DNA of 64,000 nt from Gryllotalpicola daejeonensis (GCF_039538145.1 NZ_BAABBV010000002.1:496001-560000); one strand, 5' to 3'; counted from the first letter of the stretch, positions 25,343-34,099 are shown. Numbers and translations are program-made. The notes: generated by a model not told the origin, from the sequence alone.

Positions 25343-26856
25343 GCGCTGGCGGTGTGCCCGGCCGCCTCGGCGTTCTTCCGCCCCTTCGAGCCCGAGCGCG
25401 AACGGCGCTTGCGCTCGTCGCCCTGCTCTTCGCCGTAGTAGCCGTAGCCGTAGCGGCCGTAGGCGTACGCATCGGGGCCCTTGGTCGGCACCATCGTCAT
25501 CACGATGCCGCCGACGCGGCTGCCCACCTGCTCAATCGCCGCGACGGCCGACTTGAGCTGGTTCTTGTGCGTGCGCCCCGCGGCGACCACCACGAGCGAG
25601 CCCGTCGTCGACTTGCTGAGCACGGCGGCGTCGGTGACGGGAAGCAGCGGCGGCGCGTCGTAGAGCACGTAGTCGAACTGCTCTTCGAGCACCGAGATCA
25701 GCTTGCGCATGCGGCCGCTGCCGAGCAGCTCGCTGGGGTTCGGAGGGATGCGGCCGGCCGGCAGCACGTAGAGGTTCGTCTTGCCCCACCGCTGCACCAC
25801 GTCGCCGACGTCGACCCTGCCGAGCAGCACGTCGGTGAGGCCCACAGCGCCCTCGAGGCCGAGGTAGCCGGCGAGCTTCGGGCGGCGCAGGTCGGCATCG
25901 ACGACCAGGATGTTGCTCGACGTGCTCGCAAGCGCGAGGCCGAGGTTCGCCGTGGTCGTGCTCTTGCCCTCCTGCGCGAGCGAGCTCGTCACGACGAAGC
26001 TGCGGCCCTTGCGCGGTGCGCCCTCATCGAGCCCGTCTGCGACGTCGGCCGGGTCGAGGTCGAGCTGCTCGACGTCATCGCCGATGTTCAGGAACTGCAG
26101 GTTCGTGCGCAGCGTGCGGAACGCCTCTGCCCGGTTGGAGTACGGGTCGTCGGCCACGATCAGCGGTCGCACCGTCGCCTTCGGATCGAAGGTGATGCCG
26201 CCGACGATCGGCGCCGGGCTGATCGCCTCGACATCGTGCTCGGTGCGCACCCGGGTGTCGAGCGTCTCGCGCAGCACCGCGACGGCGACGCCGAGCGCGA
26301 GGCCGACGAGCAAGCCGAGCAGGACGTTGAGCTGGATGTTCGGGCTGCTCGGCCGCAGCGGCACCACGGCGTCCTGCACGCGGCTGAGCTTCACCGGCGA
26401 GACGTTGTCGTCGGCGTCCGTCGTCTCGAGCTGCTGCACCACCGTGCTCAGGCTCTCGGCCGTCGCGTTGGCGAGGTCGGCCGCCATCTTGGGGTCCTGG
26501 TCGGTCGCCTCGATCTGCAGCAGCGTCGTGTTGGTCGGCGCGGTCGCCGAGATCTGCCGCGACAGTGACGCGGGTGTCGCCTTGAGGTGCAGCCCGACGA
26601 TCACCGGCTGCAGCACCGCCGGCGTGCCGACGAGGCCCGCGTACGTGGTGATGCGGTCTTGCGAGTACGCCTGCCCCTGCACGAGGTCTGAGGCGTTGCC
26701 GCCGACCTGGGTGTTGATGAACACCTTGGAGTCGGCGGTGTAGGTCGGCGCCTTGACGGCGGAGAAGAGCGCCGCCACGCCGACACCAACGACCACGCAG
26801 GCCAGGATGATGAGCCAGCCTTTGCGCAGCACTCGGATGTAATCGCGTAGTTCCAC
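25339..26856 (-). CDS. polysaccharide co-polymerase / tyrosine autokinase (Wzc-like)
   Basis: 505 residues from GTG 26856 (GGCAGG before it). Wzz domain between two membrane helices (about 14-34 and 174-194), then a BY-kinase domain: EAFRTLRTNLQFL, Walker A SSLAQEGKSTTTANL, Walker A' LVVDADLRRPKL, Walker B YVLYDAPPLLPVTD. The Tyr-rich tail AYGRYGYGYYGEE is the autophosphorylation cluster, followed by a basic end. Fused co-polymerase and kinase, as usual in actinobacteria. It controls EPS length and export with the phosphatase encoded next. Confidence 0.93.
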   Translation of the reverse strand: MELRDYIRVLRKGWLIILACVVVGVGVAALFSAVKAPTYTADSKVFINTQVGGNASDLVQGQAYSQDRITTYAGLVGTPAVLQPVIVGLHLKATPASLSRQISATAPTNTTLLQIEATDQDPKMAADLANATAESLSTVVQQLETTDADDNVSPVKLSRVQDAVVPLRPSSPNIQLNVLLGLLVGLALGVAVAVLRETLDTRVRTEHDVEAISPAPIVGGITFDPKATVRPLIVADDPYSNRAEAFRTLRTNLQFLNIGDDVEQLDLDPADVADGLDEGAPRKGRSFVVTSSLAQEGKSTTTANLGLALASTSSNILVVDADLRRPKLAGYLGLEGAVGLTDVLLGRVDVGDVVQRWGKTNLYVLPAGRIPPNPSELLGSGRMRKLISVLEEQFDYVLYDAPPLLPVTDAAVLSKSTTGSLVVVAAGRTHKNQLKSAVAAIEQVGSRVGGIVMTMVPTKGPDAYAYGRYGYGYYGEEQGDERKRRSRSGSKGRKNAEAAGHTASA

Positions 26857-26892
26857 GTACCTGCCTTTGGTCGGAGGGGCAGTAATGGCGTA

Positions 26893-26905
26893 CCCCGAAA
26901 GGGGG
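26893..26905 (-). promoter_or_regulatory. C-tract/G-tract palindrome, wzc-like unit
   Basis: CCCCGAAAGGGGG, 37-49 bp upstream of the GTG at 26856. Confidence 0.45.
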
Positions 26906-26969
26906 CCGTGCGCACCATGGTGCACGGTTCCGTCGCGCGCTGACAAGGGGGTGGCCTAGCGTGGTCGGC

Positions 26970-27617
26970 ATGACGCAGGCCTCCCGACGGTCCTCTCGCG
27001 CCCTGGTTCTGGCGGTCGTCGCGCTCGCCATCGCGGTCGCTCTCGCCCTGAGTTTCCCGGCCTGGCGGGGGCAGCTGCCCTACGGCTGGTCGCTCGCCGC
27101 GAGCTACCTCGTCACCTGGGGGCCGCTCGTCATCGCGCTCATCGCCGGGTTCGCGTTTTGGTGGCGTTTCCTCAGGTTCCGCGCCGTCGACCTCGTGGTC
27201 GGACTGGGTATCGGGCTGGTCGCACGCGCGGTCGGCATCATCGCGCAGTATGCGTCAACGGGCCGGATGCCGAGCGCAGGCGTCATGCTCGGCGGGATCT
27301 CCGGCACCTACGTCTTCACAACGGTCATCGCGCCGGTTGTGCTCGCGCCCCTCATCGAGGAGCCGTTCTTCCGCGGTCTTCTGCAGGGGTCGCTCAGCAG
27401 AGGCATCCGCCCATGGCCCGCTCTGATCGTCACGTCCGTCGCGTTCGCGCTCGTGCACACGATCGCCGACGGCTGGTCCACGACCCTCATCGTGACGATG
27501 CTCGCGTTCGGCCTGCTCGCGGGTTACGCGGTGCTGCGCACGAAGCGCCTCGGCCCGGCGATCATCGGCCACGCGGTCTTCAACGGACTCGCGGCCCTGA
27601 TCACCTGGCCCTGGTGA
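26970..27617 (+). CDS. CPBP family intramembrane metalloprotease
   Basis: 215 residues, six or so membrane helices. The family motifs are present: EEPFFRGLLQG (EE..R), SVAFALVHTIADGW (F..H) and IIGHAVFNGLAAL (H...N). Bacterial members are intramembrane proteases of the Abi/CAAX-like group; substrates are mostly unknown. Start ATG 26970 (GTG 26961 possible). No Shine-Dalgarno is seen and TAGCGT lies 7 bp before the ATG, so the message may be leaderless. Its stop is directly next to that of the converging fgd gene. Confidence 0.9.
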   Translation: MTQASRRSSRALVLAVVALAIAVALALSFPAWRGQLPYGWSLAASYLVTWGPLVIALIAGFAFWWRFLRFRAVDLVVGLGIGLVARAVGIIAQYASTGRMPSAGVMLGGISGTYVFTTVIAPVVLAPLIEEPFFRGLLQGSLSRGIRPWPALIVTSVAFALVHTIADGWSTTLIVTMLAFGLLAGYAVLRTKRLGPAIIGHAVFNGLAALITWPW

Positions 27618-28634
27618 TCAGAGCGCGCGCAGCAGCGGCGCGAGATCCTCTTCGAACTGCGTGAGGAACCGGCGCTGGTCCTGCCCCGGCGCGTGGAAGA
27701 CCAGGTGGGTGAATCCGGCGTCGACGTACTGCTTGATCTCGGCGACGGTCTGCTCAGGGTCGCTGCCGACGATCCAGCGCTTGGCGATCTGCTCGATGGG
27801 CAGGGCGTCGGCCGCCTTCTCCATCTCGATCGGGTCGGTGATGTCGTGCTTCTGCTGCTTGTCGAGCGACAACGGCGACCAGAACCGCGTGTTCTCGAGC
27901 GCCTGCTCGTGGTCACGGTCGTAGCTCAGCTTGATCTCGATCATGTGTTCGACATCGGATGCCTGGCGGCCGCCTGCGGCGGCTCCTTCCTGGACGGCGG
28001 GGATCAACTCGTCGGTGTAGAGCCCCATGCCCTTGCCGCTCGTGCAGATGAAGCCGTCGCCGGCGCGGCCGGCGTACTTCGCGACCGTCGGACCGCCGGC
28101 GGCGATGTAGACGGGGATGGGCGTCTCCGGCTTGTCGTAGATCGACGCGTCGTGGGTCGAGTAGTAGTCGCCTTCGAAGGTGACCCGCTCGTCCTTCCAG
28201 AGCGCACGGATCAGGCGCACCGACTCGCGCAGCCGCGCGAAGCGCTCCTTGAAGTCGGGCCAGCCCTGGTTGCCGGCGCCCTGCCAGCCCGTCGCGACCT
28301 CGTTGAGTGCCTCGCCCGTGCCGACGCCGAGAATGATGCGGCCCGGGTACAGCACCCCCAGCGAGCCGAAGGCCTGCGCGACGACCGCCGGGTTGTAGCG
28401 GTAGTGCGGGGTCATGACGCTCGTGCCGAGCACGATGTCGTGGGTGCGCTCGCCCGCGGCCGCCAGCCAGGTCAGCGCGAAGGGTGCGTGACCGCCCTCA
28501 TGCCGCCACGGCTGGAAGTGGTCGGAGATGAACGCACTCTCCATTCCGTGCGCTTCGGCGGCGACGGTGAGTTCGACCAGTTCGCGCGCGCCGAACTGCT
28601 CTGCGGATGCCTTGTACCCGAGCTTCAGAGTCAT
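27618..28634 (-). CDS. fgd: F420-dependent glucose-6-phosphate dehydrogenase
   Basis: 338 residues, luciferase-like TIM barrel. Very close to mycobacterial Fgd as known: LKLGYKASAEQF, LVELTVAAEAHGM, SDHFQPWRHEGGHAPF, GTSVMTPHYRYNP, VGTGEALNE, EMEKAADALPIEQIAKRWI, HLVFHAPGQDQRRFL. It oxidises glucose-6-phosphate to 6-phosphogluconolactone and reduces coenzyme F420. The cell should therefore make F420 and have F420H2-dependent reductases. Monocistronic; it ends one base from the CPBP gene end without room for a separate terminator. Confidence 0.95.
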   Translation of the reverse strand: MTLKLGYKASAEQFGARELVELTVAAEAHGMESAFISDHFQPWRHEGGHAPFALTWLAAAGERTHDIVLGTSVMTPHYRYNPAVVAQAFGSLGVLYPGRIILGVGTGEALNEVATGWQGAGNQGWPDFKERFARLRESVRLIRALWKDERVTFEGDYYSTHDASIYDKPETPIPVYIAAGGPTVAKYAGRAGDGFICTSGKGMGLYTDELIPAVQEGAAAGGRQASDVEHMIEIKLSYDRDHEQALENTRFWSPLSLDKQQKHDITDPIEMEKAADALPIEQIAKRWIVGSDPEQTVAEIKQYVDAGFTHLVFHAPGQDQRRFLTQFEEDLAPLLRAL

Positions 28635-28756
28635 ATCGATTCGACTCTACGGCTGGTGAACCGGTTCAGGCATCCGTGTCGGAAATCGTCACGCGAGCAG
28701 GGGGCATTTCACCCGCGCCGGTATTAGTGCCGGGACTATTTCCCGCGCTTTGCGGC

Positions 28757-28770
28757 AGACAGATCTGTCT
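28757..28770 (+). promoter_or_regulatory. 14-bp perfect palindrome in a 319-bp gene-free region
   Basis: AGACAGATCTGTCT. It lies 184 bp upstream of the first alternate-signal-peptide gene. Apart from this possible operator and the ribosome site AAAGGA before 28954, the stretch 28635-28953 shows nothing recognisable. Confidence 0.4.
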
Positions 28771-28953
28771 AGCGCTGAGATTCTGTCATCAGCCGCGCAG
28801 CGCCCGAGCCACCCGAACTGCTCGAGTGCAGCACCTGAGTCACCCGAAGACACAGGTGCGCCGTGCGGCGGGACCCGACCCACCCACTCCCGCGACAGGC
28901 TCGCGTGCTCTTCAGCGCGCCCTGACGCGGGTTCCGAAAGGAATCAACCCGAA

Positions 28954-29523
28954 ATGAACAAGCTCATCAGGGGCGCCGTCACGGGCGCCGCCGGCATCGC
29001 CCTGCTGCTCGGCGGGGCGGGCTCTTTCGCCGCCTGGAACAACTCCGCCACCGTCCTCGCCGGCGGCGGCGCCAAGATCAGCACGGGCACGCTGAGCGTC
29101 ACGGCCGACCCCACCAAGGGAACGTGGAAGTCGCTCAGCACGGGCACCATCGACCCGGCTACGTACCAGGTCGTCCCCGGCGAGACCATCGAGTACTCGC
29201 AGCCCGTCGTGCTCACGGCCGCAGGCGCCGCGATGACCGCGACCCTCGGGTTCACCAATCCGACCCTCTCGAACAAGGGCGTCGCCGACGGGAACTTCAC
29301 GGCCGTCACGAAGATCGCCTCCACGCTTCCCGCCGGGATCGTCGACAACGGCGACAAGACCTACACGATCACGCCGACGGCCGCGACCGCCGCCGGCACC
29401 ACGCTGACCGTCGTGCTCGACATCACCTTCAACGCCAACGCGACCGGTGACCAGCTGCAGACGATCAACCTCACCGACACGACCCTCACCGTGTCGGAGA
29501 CCACCCCGGCTTCCGCGAAGTAA
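28954..29523 (+). CDS. alternate-type (SipW-dependent) signal-peptide protein, TasA-like
   Basis: 189 residues. N terminus MNKLIRGAVTGAAGIALLLG followed by GAGSFAAWNNSATV, the hallmark of SipW-processed proteins (TasA/camelysin group). The mature part is beta-rich, Thr/Ala-rich and free of Cys. Relatives known elsewhere form biofilm fibres; a fibre role here is inference. AAAGGA lies before the ATG. Followed by a second such protein and the matching signal peptidase gene, so probably one operon. Confidence 0.85.
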   Translation: MNKLIRGAVTGAAGIALLLGGAGSFAAWNNSATVLAGGGAKISTGTLSVTADPTKGTWKSLSTGTIDPATYQVVPGETIEYSQPVVLTAAGAAMTATLGFTNPTLSNKGVADGNFTAVTKIASTLPAGIVDNGDKTYTITPTAATAAGTTLTVVLDITFNANATGDQLQTINLTDTTLTVSETTPASAK

Positions 29524-29615
29524 TTCCGCGGACAACAGCCCCCACCGGGCGCCGGCCCCTTGGCTGTTCCCCCACCCGGCGTCCACCGTTCCCCCACGGC
29601 CGCTCAGGAGGCACG

Positions 29616-30608
29616 ATGGCTGGCAGGCACCGCACGGCACGCGCGTCGAACCCGCGTCGCGCTGTGACGAACCTGCTGATAGCAGTCGCCATCGCTGCCG
29701 CCTGGGTGGCCGTCGGCCTTACCGGCACGGGCGGCACCTTCGCCGCCTGGAGTTCGAGCGTCACGCTGCCCGACGCGACGCTGCACACGGGCTCCGCCGG
29801 CCTGCGGCTCGACGGGTTCGACCAGCTCGGCGCGACCTTCGCGACCGGCGCGCTCACGGCCGGGCCCGACAAGGTGACGCTCACGAACACCGGCACCGCC
29901 ACCCTGCGCGGATTCACCGCGTCGACGGCCCTCGCCGGCACCGGCGCCTCGACACTGGCCACCGCGCTGACCGTCACGTTCTGGCCGATCGCGAACGGGA
30001 CAGCGTGTGGCACCGCGCCGCAGTCGGCGATCACCGGAAAGTGGAGCTCGGTTCCGAACTGGCTCGCGAATCAGGGCCCGCTGGCACCCGGCGCCGTGAG
30101 CACGTACTGCGTGACGACGACCTCGACCTCGGCGGCGACGACGAGCTACGCGGGCAAGTCCGTCACGCCGACGGTCACGGTCACGGCCGCGACGCAGATC
30201 GGCGGCGGCTGGTCGGCGACCGCCCAGGGCGCGCCGTTCACCTTCTCGACGCCCGCGCCGTGGACCAAGGTGACCAACCCCACCCAGTACGGCATCAGCG
30301 CAGGCAACGGCACGGCCATCACCGTCACCTCGCAATCCCAGACCATCGACGGCGACGACTACCTCTGCTTCGACATCGCCGCGTCGGGCGGCTATGGGGG
30401 CCGGAACGGCTCCGGCTGGCAGGTGCTGATCAACACCACGAAGTCGCCGTTCCGGGGCGTCGCGGTGGGCGACTGGGTGTGGCCCGCGGGAAGTGCCGCG
30501 AGGGCAGGTGTCGACGTGACCTCGTCCGGCTACGGCACCCAGCTTCTGACCGACACGAACTCGCGCTCCAACTCGCGAGAGTTCCAGCTCTGCGTACCCA
30601 CGGACTGA
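29616..30608 (+). CDS. second alternate-type signal-peptide secreted protein
   Basis: 330 residues. Arg-rich start, helix LLIAVAIAAAWVAVGLTG, then TGGTFAAWSSSVTLPDATLH, a SipW-type cleavage region. The mature protein has beta domains and four Cys (ACGTA, TYCVT, YLCFD, QLCVP) that could form two disulfides. Ribosome site AGGAGG 6 bp before the ATG. Its position between the TasA-like gene and the peptidase gene suggests an accessory or anchor subunit, like TapA, but no sequence similarity to TapA is claimed. Confidence 0.8.
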   Translation: MAGRHRTARASNPRRAVTNLLIAVAIAAAWVAVGLTGTGGTFAAWSSSVTLPDATLHTGSAGLRLDGFDQLGATFATGALTAGPDKVTLTNTGTATLRGFTASTALAGTGASTLATALTVTFWPIANGTACGTAPQSAITGKWSSVPNWLANQGPLAPGAVSTYCVTTTSTSAATTSYAGKSVTPTVTVTAATQIGGGWSATAQGAPFTFSTPAPWTKVTNPTQYGISAGNGTAITVTSQSQTIDGDDYLCFDIAASGGYGGRNGSGWQVLINTTKSPFRGVAVGDWVWPAGSAARAGVDVTSSGYGTQLLTDTNSRSNSREFQLCVPTD

Positions 30609-30619
30609 GTGAGCACACG

Positions 30620-31273
30620 ATGACCCAGTTGAAGGACGTTTTCACTCCGGATGCCTTGGCCGAGGCATCCCCCACAGAAATCCCCTCGGCCCCCGCGCCG
30701 CGCGCGCCCCGCGCGAGCCTGCTGCGCGCCATCGGCACCGGGCTCAGCGCCGGCCTGCTCGCGCTCATCATCTGCCTCGCCCTCGCGGTGATCGTCGTGC
30801 CCCGCCTCACGGGCTCGACCACGCTGACGGTGCTCACCGGGTCGATGGAGCCGAAGCTGCCACCGGGGACGCTGCTGGTGGTGAAACCCGAGCCGATCGA
30901 CCGGATCCACGTCGGCGATGTCGTCACTTACGAGCCGAACCCGAACGACGCGACGACGGTGATCTCGCACCGTGTCACCGCGATCCGGGTCGGGACTGAC
31001 GGCAGCCGCGTCTTCACCGTGAAGGGCGACGCGAACAACACCGCGGACGCGCCCGTGCAGTCGAAGCAGGTCGTCGCGGTGCTCTGGTACTCGGTGCCGC
31101 TGCTCGGCTGGGTGAACACCTGGGTCGGCGGCATCGGAAGCGGGTGGCTCATTCCCGCCGCGGCCGCACTGCTGCTCAGCTACGCCGCGTGGAACCTCAT
31201 CGCCGGCGCCCGCGAGCAGGCGCGCCGCCGCCGCGGCCACGGGCGGGGACGCCGGCGCGCGGCATCCGCCTGA
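30620..31273 (+). CDS. sipW: signal peptidase I, ER/SipW type
   Basis: 217 residues. A Pro/Ala-rich cytoplasmic start, membrane helix LLALIICLALAVIVVPRLTG, then the catalytic block LTVLTGSMEPKLPPGTLLVV (Ser) and VISHRVTAIR, where His replaces the Lys of ordinary bacterial enzymes. VKGDANNTADAPV is the conserved GD.N box. A second helix and very basic tail follow. ER-type peptidases of this kind process the proteins encoded just upstream. Start ATG 30620. Confidence 0.9.
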   Translation: MTQLKDVFTPDALAEASPTEIPSAPAPRAPRASLLRAIGTGLSAGLLALIICLALAVIVVPRLTGSTTLTVLTGSMEPKLPPGTLLVVKPEPIDRIHVGDVVTYEPNPNDATTVISHRVTAIRVGTDGSRVFTVKGDANNTADAPVQSKQVVAVLWYSVPLLGWVNTWVGGIGSGWLIPAAAALLLSYAAWNLIAGAREQARRRRGHGRGRRRAASA

Positions 31274-31287
31274 CGCCGCTCGTTCAC

Positions 31288-31355
31288 TTGCGCCACCAGC
31301 TTCCGCTGTGCGCTACGCGGATCCGAGTGGCGCACAGCGGATCGTGGTGGCGCAA
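31288..31355. terminator. compound inverted repeat between convergent genes
   Basis: Two nested perfect 11-bp stems: TTGCGCCACCA / TGGTGGCGCAA (31288-31298 and 31345-31355) and CCGCTGTGCGC / GCGCACAGCGG (31303-31313 and 31330-31340). No T tract. Either a two-way terminator or a REP-like palindrome. Confidence 0.6.
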
Positions 31356-31373
31356 CCCGCGCGGGCAGTGCCG

Positions 31374-32942
31374 CTAGATCAGACCGCGGTCGCGCGCGAG
31401 CGCGATGGCGCTGTCGCGCCCGTCGACCGCGAGTTTCTTGTAGATCGCGTGATTGTGCACCTTGAGGGTGTTGACCGAGACGTGCAGCCGCGCGGCCACC
31501 TCCGCCAGCGCACCGCCGCGAGCGAGCTCGCGCAGCACGCTCAGCTCACGCGGCGAGAGCTTCACCGCCTCGCGCCGCGGCGGTGCGAACACGAGCGGGG
31601 TGCGCGCGAGCGTGTCGAGCTGCGGGTCGTCGAGCCGCTCTCCGGCGAGCGTGAGCAGTTGCGCGAAGTCCGCGTGCGGGATGACCACGAGCGAGGCGAG
31701 CAGCTTCTTCTCGAGGGCGAGGCCGCAGGCATCCGTGAATGCCGAGATGGCAGCCGTGCTGTCCCGCGCCTGCAGCGCGATCGTCGCCTTCACGAGCAAC
31801 GCGGGCACGAGCTGGCGCGGGCACTGGCCGTACCGGCTGATGACCTCATCGGCGTCGCGCTCGGCCTCGGCCTTCGCGCCGATCGCGAGCTGAACCGCCG
31901 AGCGCAGACCCAGAACGTAGGGCAGCGCTCGATCGGTGCCGAGTTGCGCGAGCAGCTCGAGCGAGCGGTCCGGGCGGTCGGCATAGAGGTGCACGAGCGC
32001 CTCGACGTAGCCGAGCATGAGCGAGTTCTCACTGGGCTCGGCAAGCAGCGAGAGGTCGGTGGTCGAGGCGTGCTGCAGCTCGGCGAGCAGCAGCGTCGTG
32101 CTCGAGCGGCCGGCAGAGAGGCGGAACAGCGCCGACTGCGCCATCGTCGTGAGCCGGTGCTCGTCGATCGAGCCGCCGCCGCTGCGGGCGGTGAGCTGCT
32201 CGAGGGCGGCGTCGGGGTGCATCCGGTCGGCGGTGCGCACGGCGGCGGCCAGCAGATCGGTGCGCCGCCACGCGCCGGACGAGCGGCTCGAGGCGGCGAG
32301 CGTTCGGGCCTTCTCGATCCAGTCATCGGCAGTGAGTCCTCGACCGGCGATGGAGTGGATCCAGGCGAGCTCGCCTGCGGCATCCGTCGCCACCCGCATG
32401 TTCTCGAATGCGATGCCGAGGTCGTACGCCCGCTCGAGGCTCGTGAGCGCCTCGCGCTCGAGCGCCGCGAACTCGAACGAGAGCCCCCACTGCAGATACC
32501 CGTCGGCGAGGCGGTGCTGAATCGCCTCACGCTCGGATTCCCTCGCCTCGTTGAGGCGATCCAGGGCGCCGCGTGCGATCTGCACCGCCTCGCTGAAGCG
32601 CCCGGCGGTGCGCGCGGCGATGCTGCGGGTGGTCAGGGTGAGCAGCGTGTCGGCGAGGCCACGAGGCGGGTGCGGCAGCGCCGACTCGACGTAGGCGCTC
32701 GGGCGCAGCGACGACTCGATCATCAGGAAGCCGAGGTAGCGGCGGATGCGATCCCACGCCGGCCGCTCGGCGAGCTCGGCCGCCGACAGCTGATCGGCGA
32801 CCGCGCGCAACGCTGCGACGTTGTGGCTGATCAGCACGGGCCAGTTCGCCTCGGCGAGCTCGACCGCGTCGTCGTGGCGCCGTTCCGACAGCGCGAGATA
32901 GATCAGGGATGCGACCCGATCGTGCTCTTCGCGTTGCGACAC
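31374..32942 (-). CDS. LuxR family regulator with TPR-like region
   Basis: 522 residues. Helical, TPR-like repeats make up most of the protein and no ATP-binding loop is seen. The C-terminal HTH is clear: KLSPRELSVLRELARGGALA, EVAARLHVSVNTLKVHNHAI, YKKLAVDGRDSAIALA. The layout is that of MalT/LAL-type regulators without the N-terminal NTPase. Start GTG 32942 with GAGGGG before it. It converges on sipW, so it may govern the secreted-fibre genes or the small gene upstream; the target is unproven. Confidence 0.88.
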   Translation of the reverse strand: MSQREEHDRVASLIYLALSERRHDDAVELAEANWPVLISHNVAALRAVADQLSAAELAERPAWDRIRRYLGFLMIESSLRPSAYVESALPHPPRGLADTLLTLTTRSIAARTAGRFSEAVQIARGALDRLNEARESEREAIQHRLADGYLQWGLSFEFAALEREALTSLERAYDLGIAFENMRVATDAAGELAWIHSIAGRGLTADDWIEKARTLAASSRSSGAWRRTDLLAAAVRTADRMHPDAALEQLTARSGGGSIDEHRLTTMAQSALFRLSAGRSSTTLLLAELQHASTTDLSLLAEPSENSLMLGYVEALVHLYADRPDRSLELLAQLGTDRALPYVLGLRSAVQLAIGAKAEAERDADEVISRYGQCPRQLVPALLVKATIALQARDSTAAISAFTDACGLALEKKLLASLVVIPHADFAQLLTLAGERLDDPQLDTLARTPLVFAPPRREAVKLSPRELSVLRELARGGALAEVAARLHVSVNTLKVHNHAIYKKLAVDGRDSAIALARDRGLI

Positions 32943-32970
32943 CTCGACCCCTCGACCTCAGCGAGCGAGC

Positions 32971-33129
32971 TCAGCGGGTGATCTCTTCGACGCCCTTGTA
33001 GCGCTCCCCGCCGACCAGTTCCACCCACCGGGAGTAGTCGTGGTCACGGCCGATCGGGCACGCGCACGACACTTCGATGCGCTGGCCGTCTCGGCCGAGG
33101 TACACCTCCACATGGGATTTGAACGGCAT
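32971..33129 (-). CDS. small conserved-looking protein, 52 residues
   Basis: Begins MPFKSHVEVYLGRDGQRIEV and ends GVEEITR. GAGGAG stands 4 bp before the ATG, third positions are nearly all G/C, and it is followed after 28 bp by the LuxR gene on the same strand. It has a CAC pair of cysteines and a beta-like start (VEVYLG..GQRIEV). Not recognised. Its good ribosome site and codon use support a real gene despite its length. Confidence 0.65.
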   Translation of the reverse strand: MPFKSHVEVYLGRDGQRIEVSCACPIGRDHDYSRWVELVGGERYKGVEEITR

Positions 33130-33327
33130 GGGACTCCTCGGGCTTCGTGAGCGAATGCGGCGCGGGTGGACCGCCCGGTCTATTCAGCCGGAAGAGTGGG
33201 AAGGGGTCAATACTGAAAATGCGCCCAGTTCAGGGGTTTTGCCGCGTGTCGCGCGGCCCCGTTGTGGGGCTGGTCTGCCGCGCGACAGTGCGATCGTCTA
33301 GCTTCGTGGCACCGCGCGGCGGCCTGG

Positions 33328-34017
33328 TCACATGAAGTCGGCGTCGGGCGCGTCGGCGTAGGCCGGCGCCGCGCCGCCGGGCCAGTGGCGGCGGCCGTTG
33401 TTGAGCGTGCCGTGCGATTCCTGCAGATAGCAGAGACCGCAGAGGGATTCATAGGTGACGGATGCCTGAGCCTGCGCGCCTTCGTCGATGGCCACCTGCG
33501 CCCCATCGAAGACGTACTCGCCGCCCACGACGCGGGCGTTGAAGATGGCCTTCCGGCCGCAGCGGCAGATGGTCTTGAGCTCTTCGATCGAGTGCGCGAT
33601 CTCGAGCAGGCGGCGGCTACCGGGGAAGGCCACCGTCTGGAAGTCGGTGCGGATGCCGTAGGCGAGCACCGGAACGTCTTCGAGCAGAGCGATGCGCAGC
33701 AGGTCGTCGATCTGAGCCTCGGTGAAGAACTGCGCCTCGTCGATGAGGAGCGCGCTCACGTCGTGCCCGCTCGTGTTGAGCGAACGGCTGCGGTGCTGCT
33801 GGAACCGCAGGTAGATGTCGTCGGTCTCGTCGACGGTGAAGTCGACCGCGCGCGTGAGCCCGAGGCGGCTGACGATCTGGTCATCGCCCTTGGTGTCGAG
33901 AGCGGGCTTCGCGATCAGGACGGTGTGGCCGCGCTCCTCGTAGTTGAACGCCGCCTGGAGCAGCGCGGTGCTCTTGCCGCTGTTCATCGCCCCGTAGCGG
34001 AAATACAGTTTGGCCAT
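33328..34017 (-). CDS. tdk: thymidine kinase
   Basis: 229 residues. Phosphorylates thymidine with ATP in the salvage pathway. Walker A YGAMNSGKSTALLQA, Walker B LLIDEAQFF, lasso region YGIRTDFQTVAFPGSRRLLE, and zinc Cys: CRCG and CGLC. Type II (bacterial/human cytosolic) TK. Start ATG 34017. The tail GGAAPAYADAPDADFM is not part of the core. No Shine-Dalgarno stands out. Confidence 0.95.
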   Translation of the reverse strand: MAKLYFRYGAMNSGKSTALLQAAFNYEERGHTVLIAKPALDTKGDDQIVSRLGLTRAVDFTVDETDDIYLRFQQHRSRSLNTSGHDVSALLIDEAQFFTEAQIDDLLRIALLEDVPVLAYGIRTDFQTVAFPGSRRLLEIAHSIEELKTICRCGRKAIFNARVVGGEYVFDGAQVAIDEGAQAQASVTYESLCGLCYLQESHGTLNNGRRHWPGGAAPAYADAPDADFM

Positions 34018-34099
34018 TTCTTCATCGTATGGGCGGGGCGCGCCTGGGCGTCTGCCGCGAGGCGGTGCGGCGCGCCTCATCGCGACGTATCGTGCGGAC

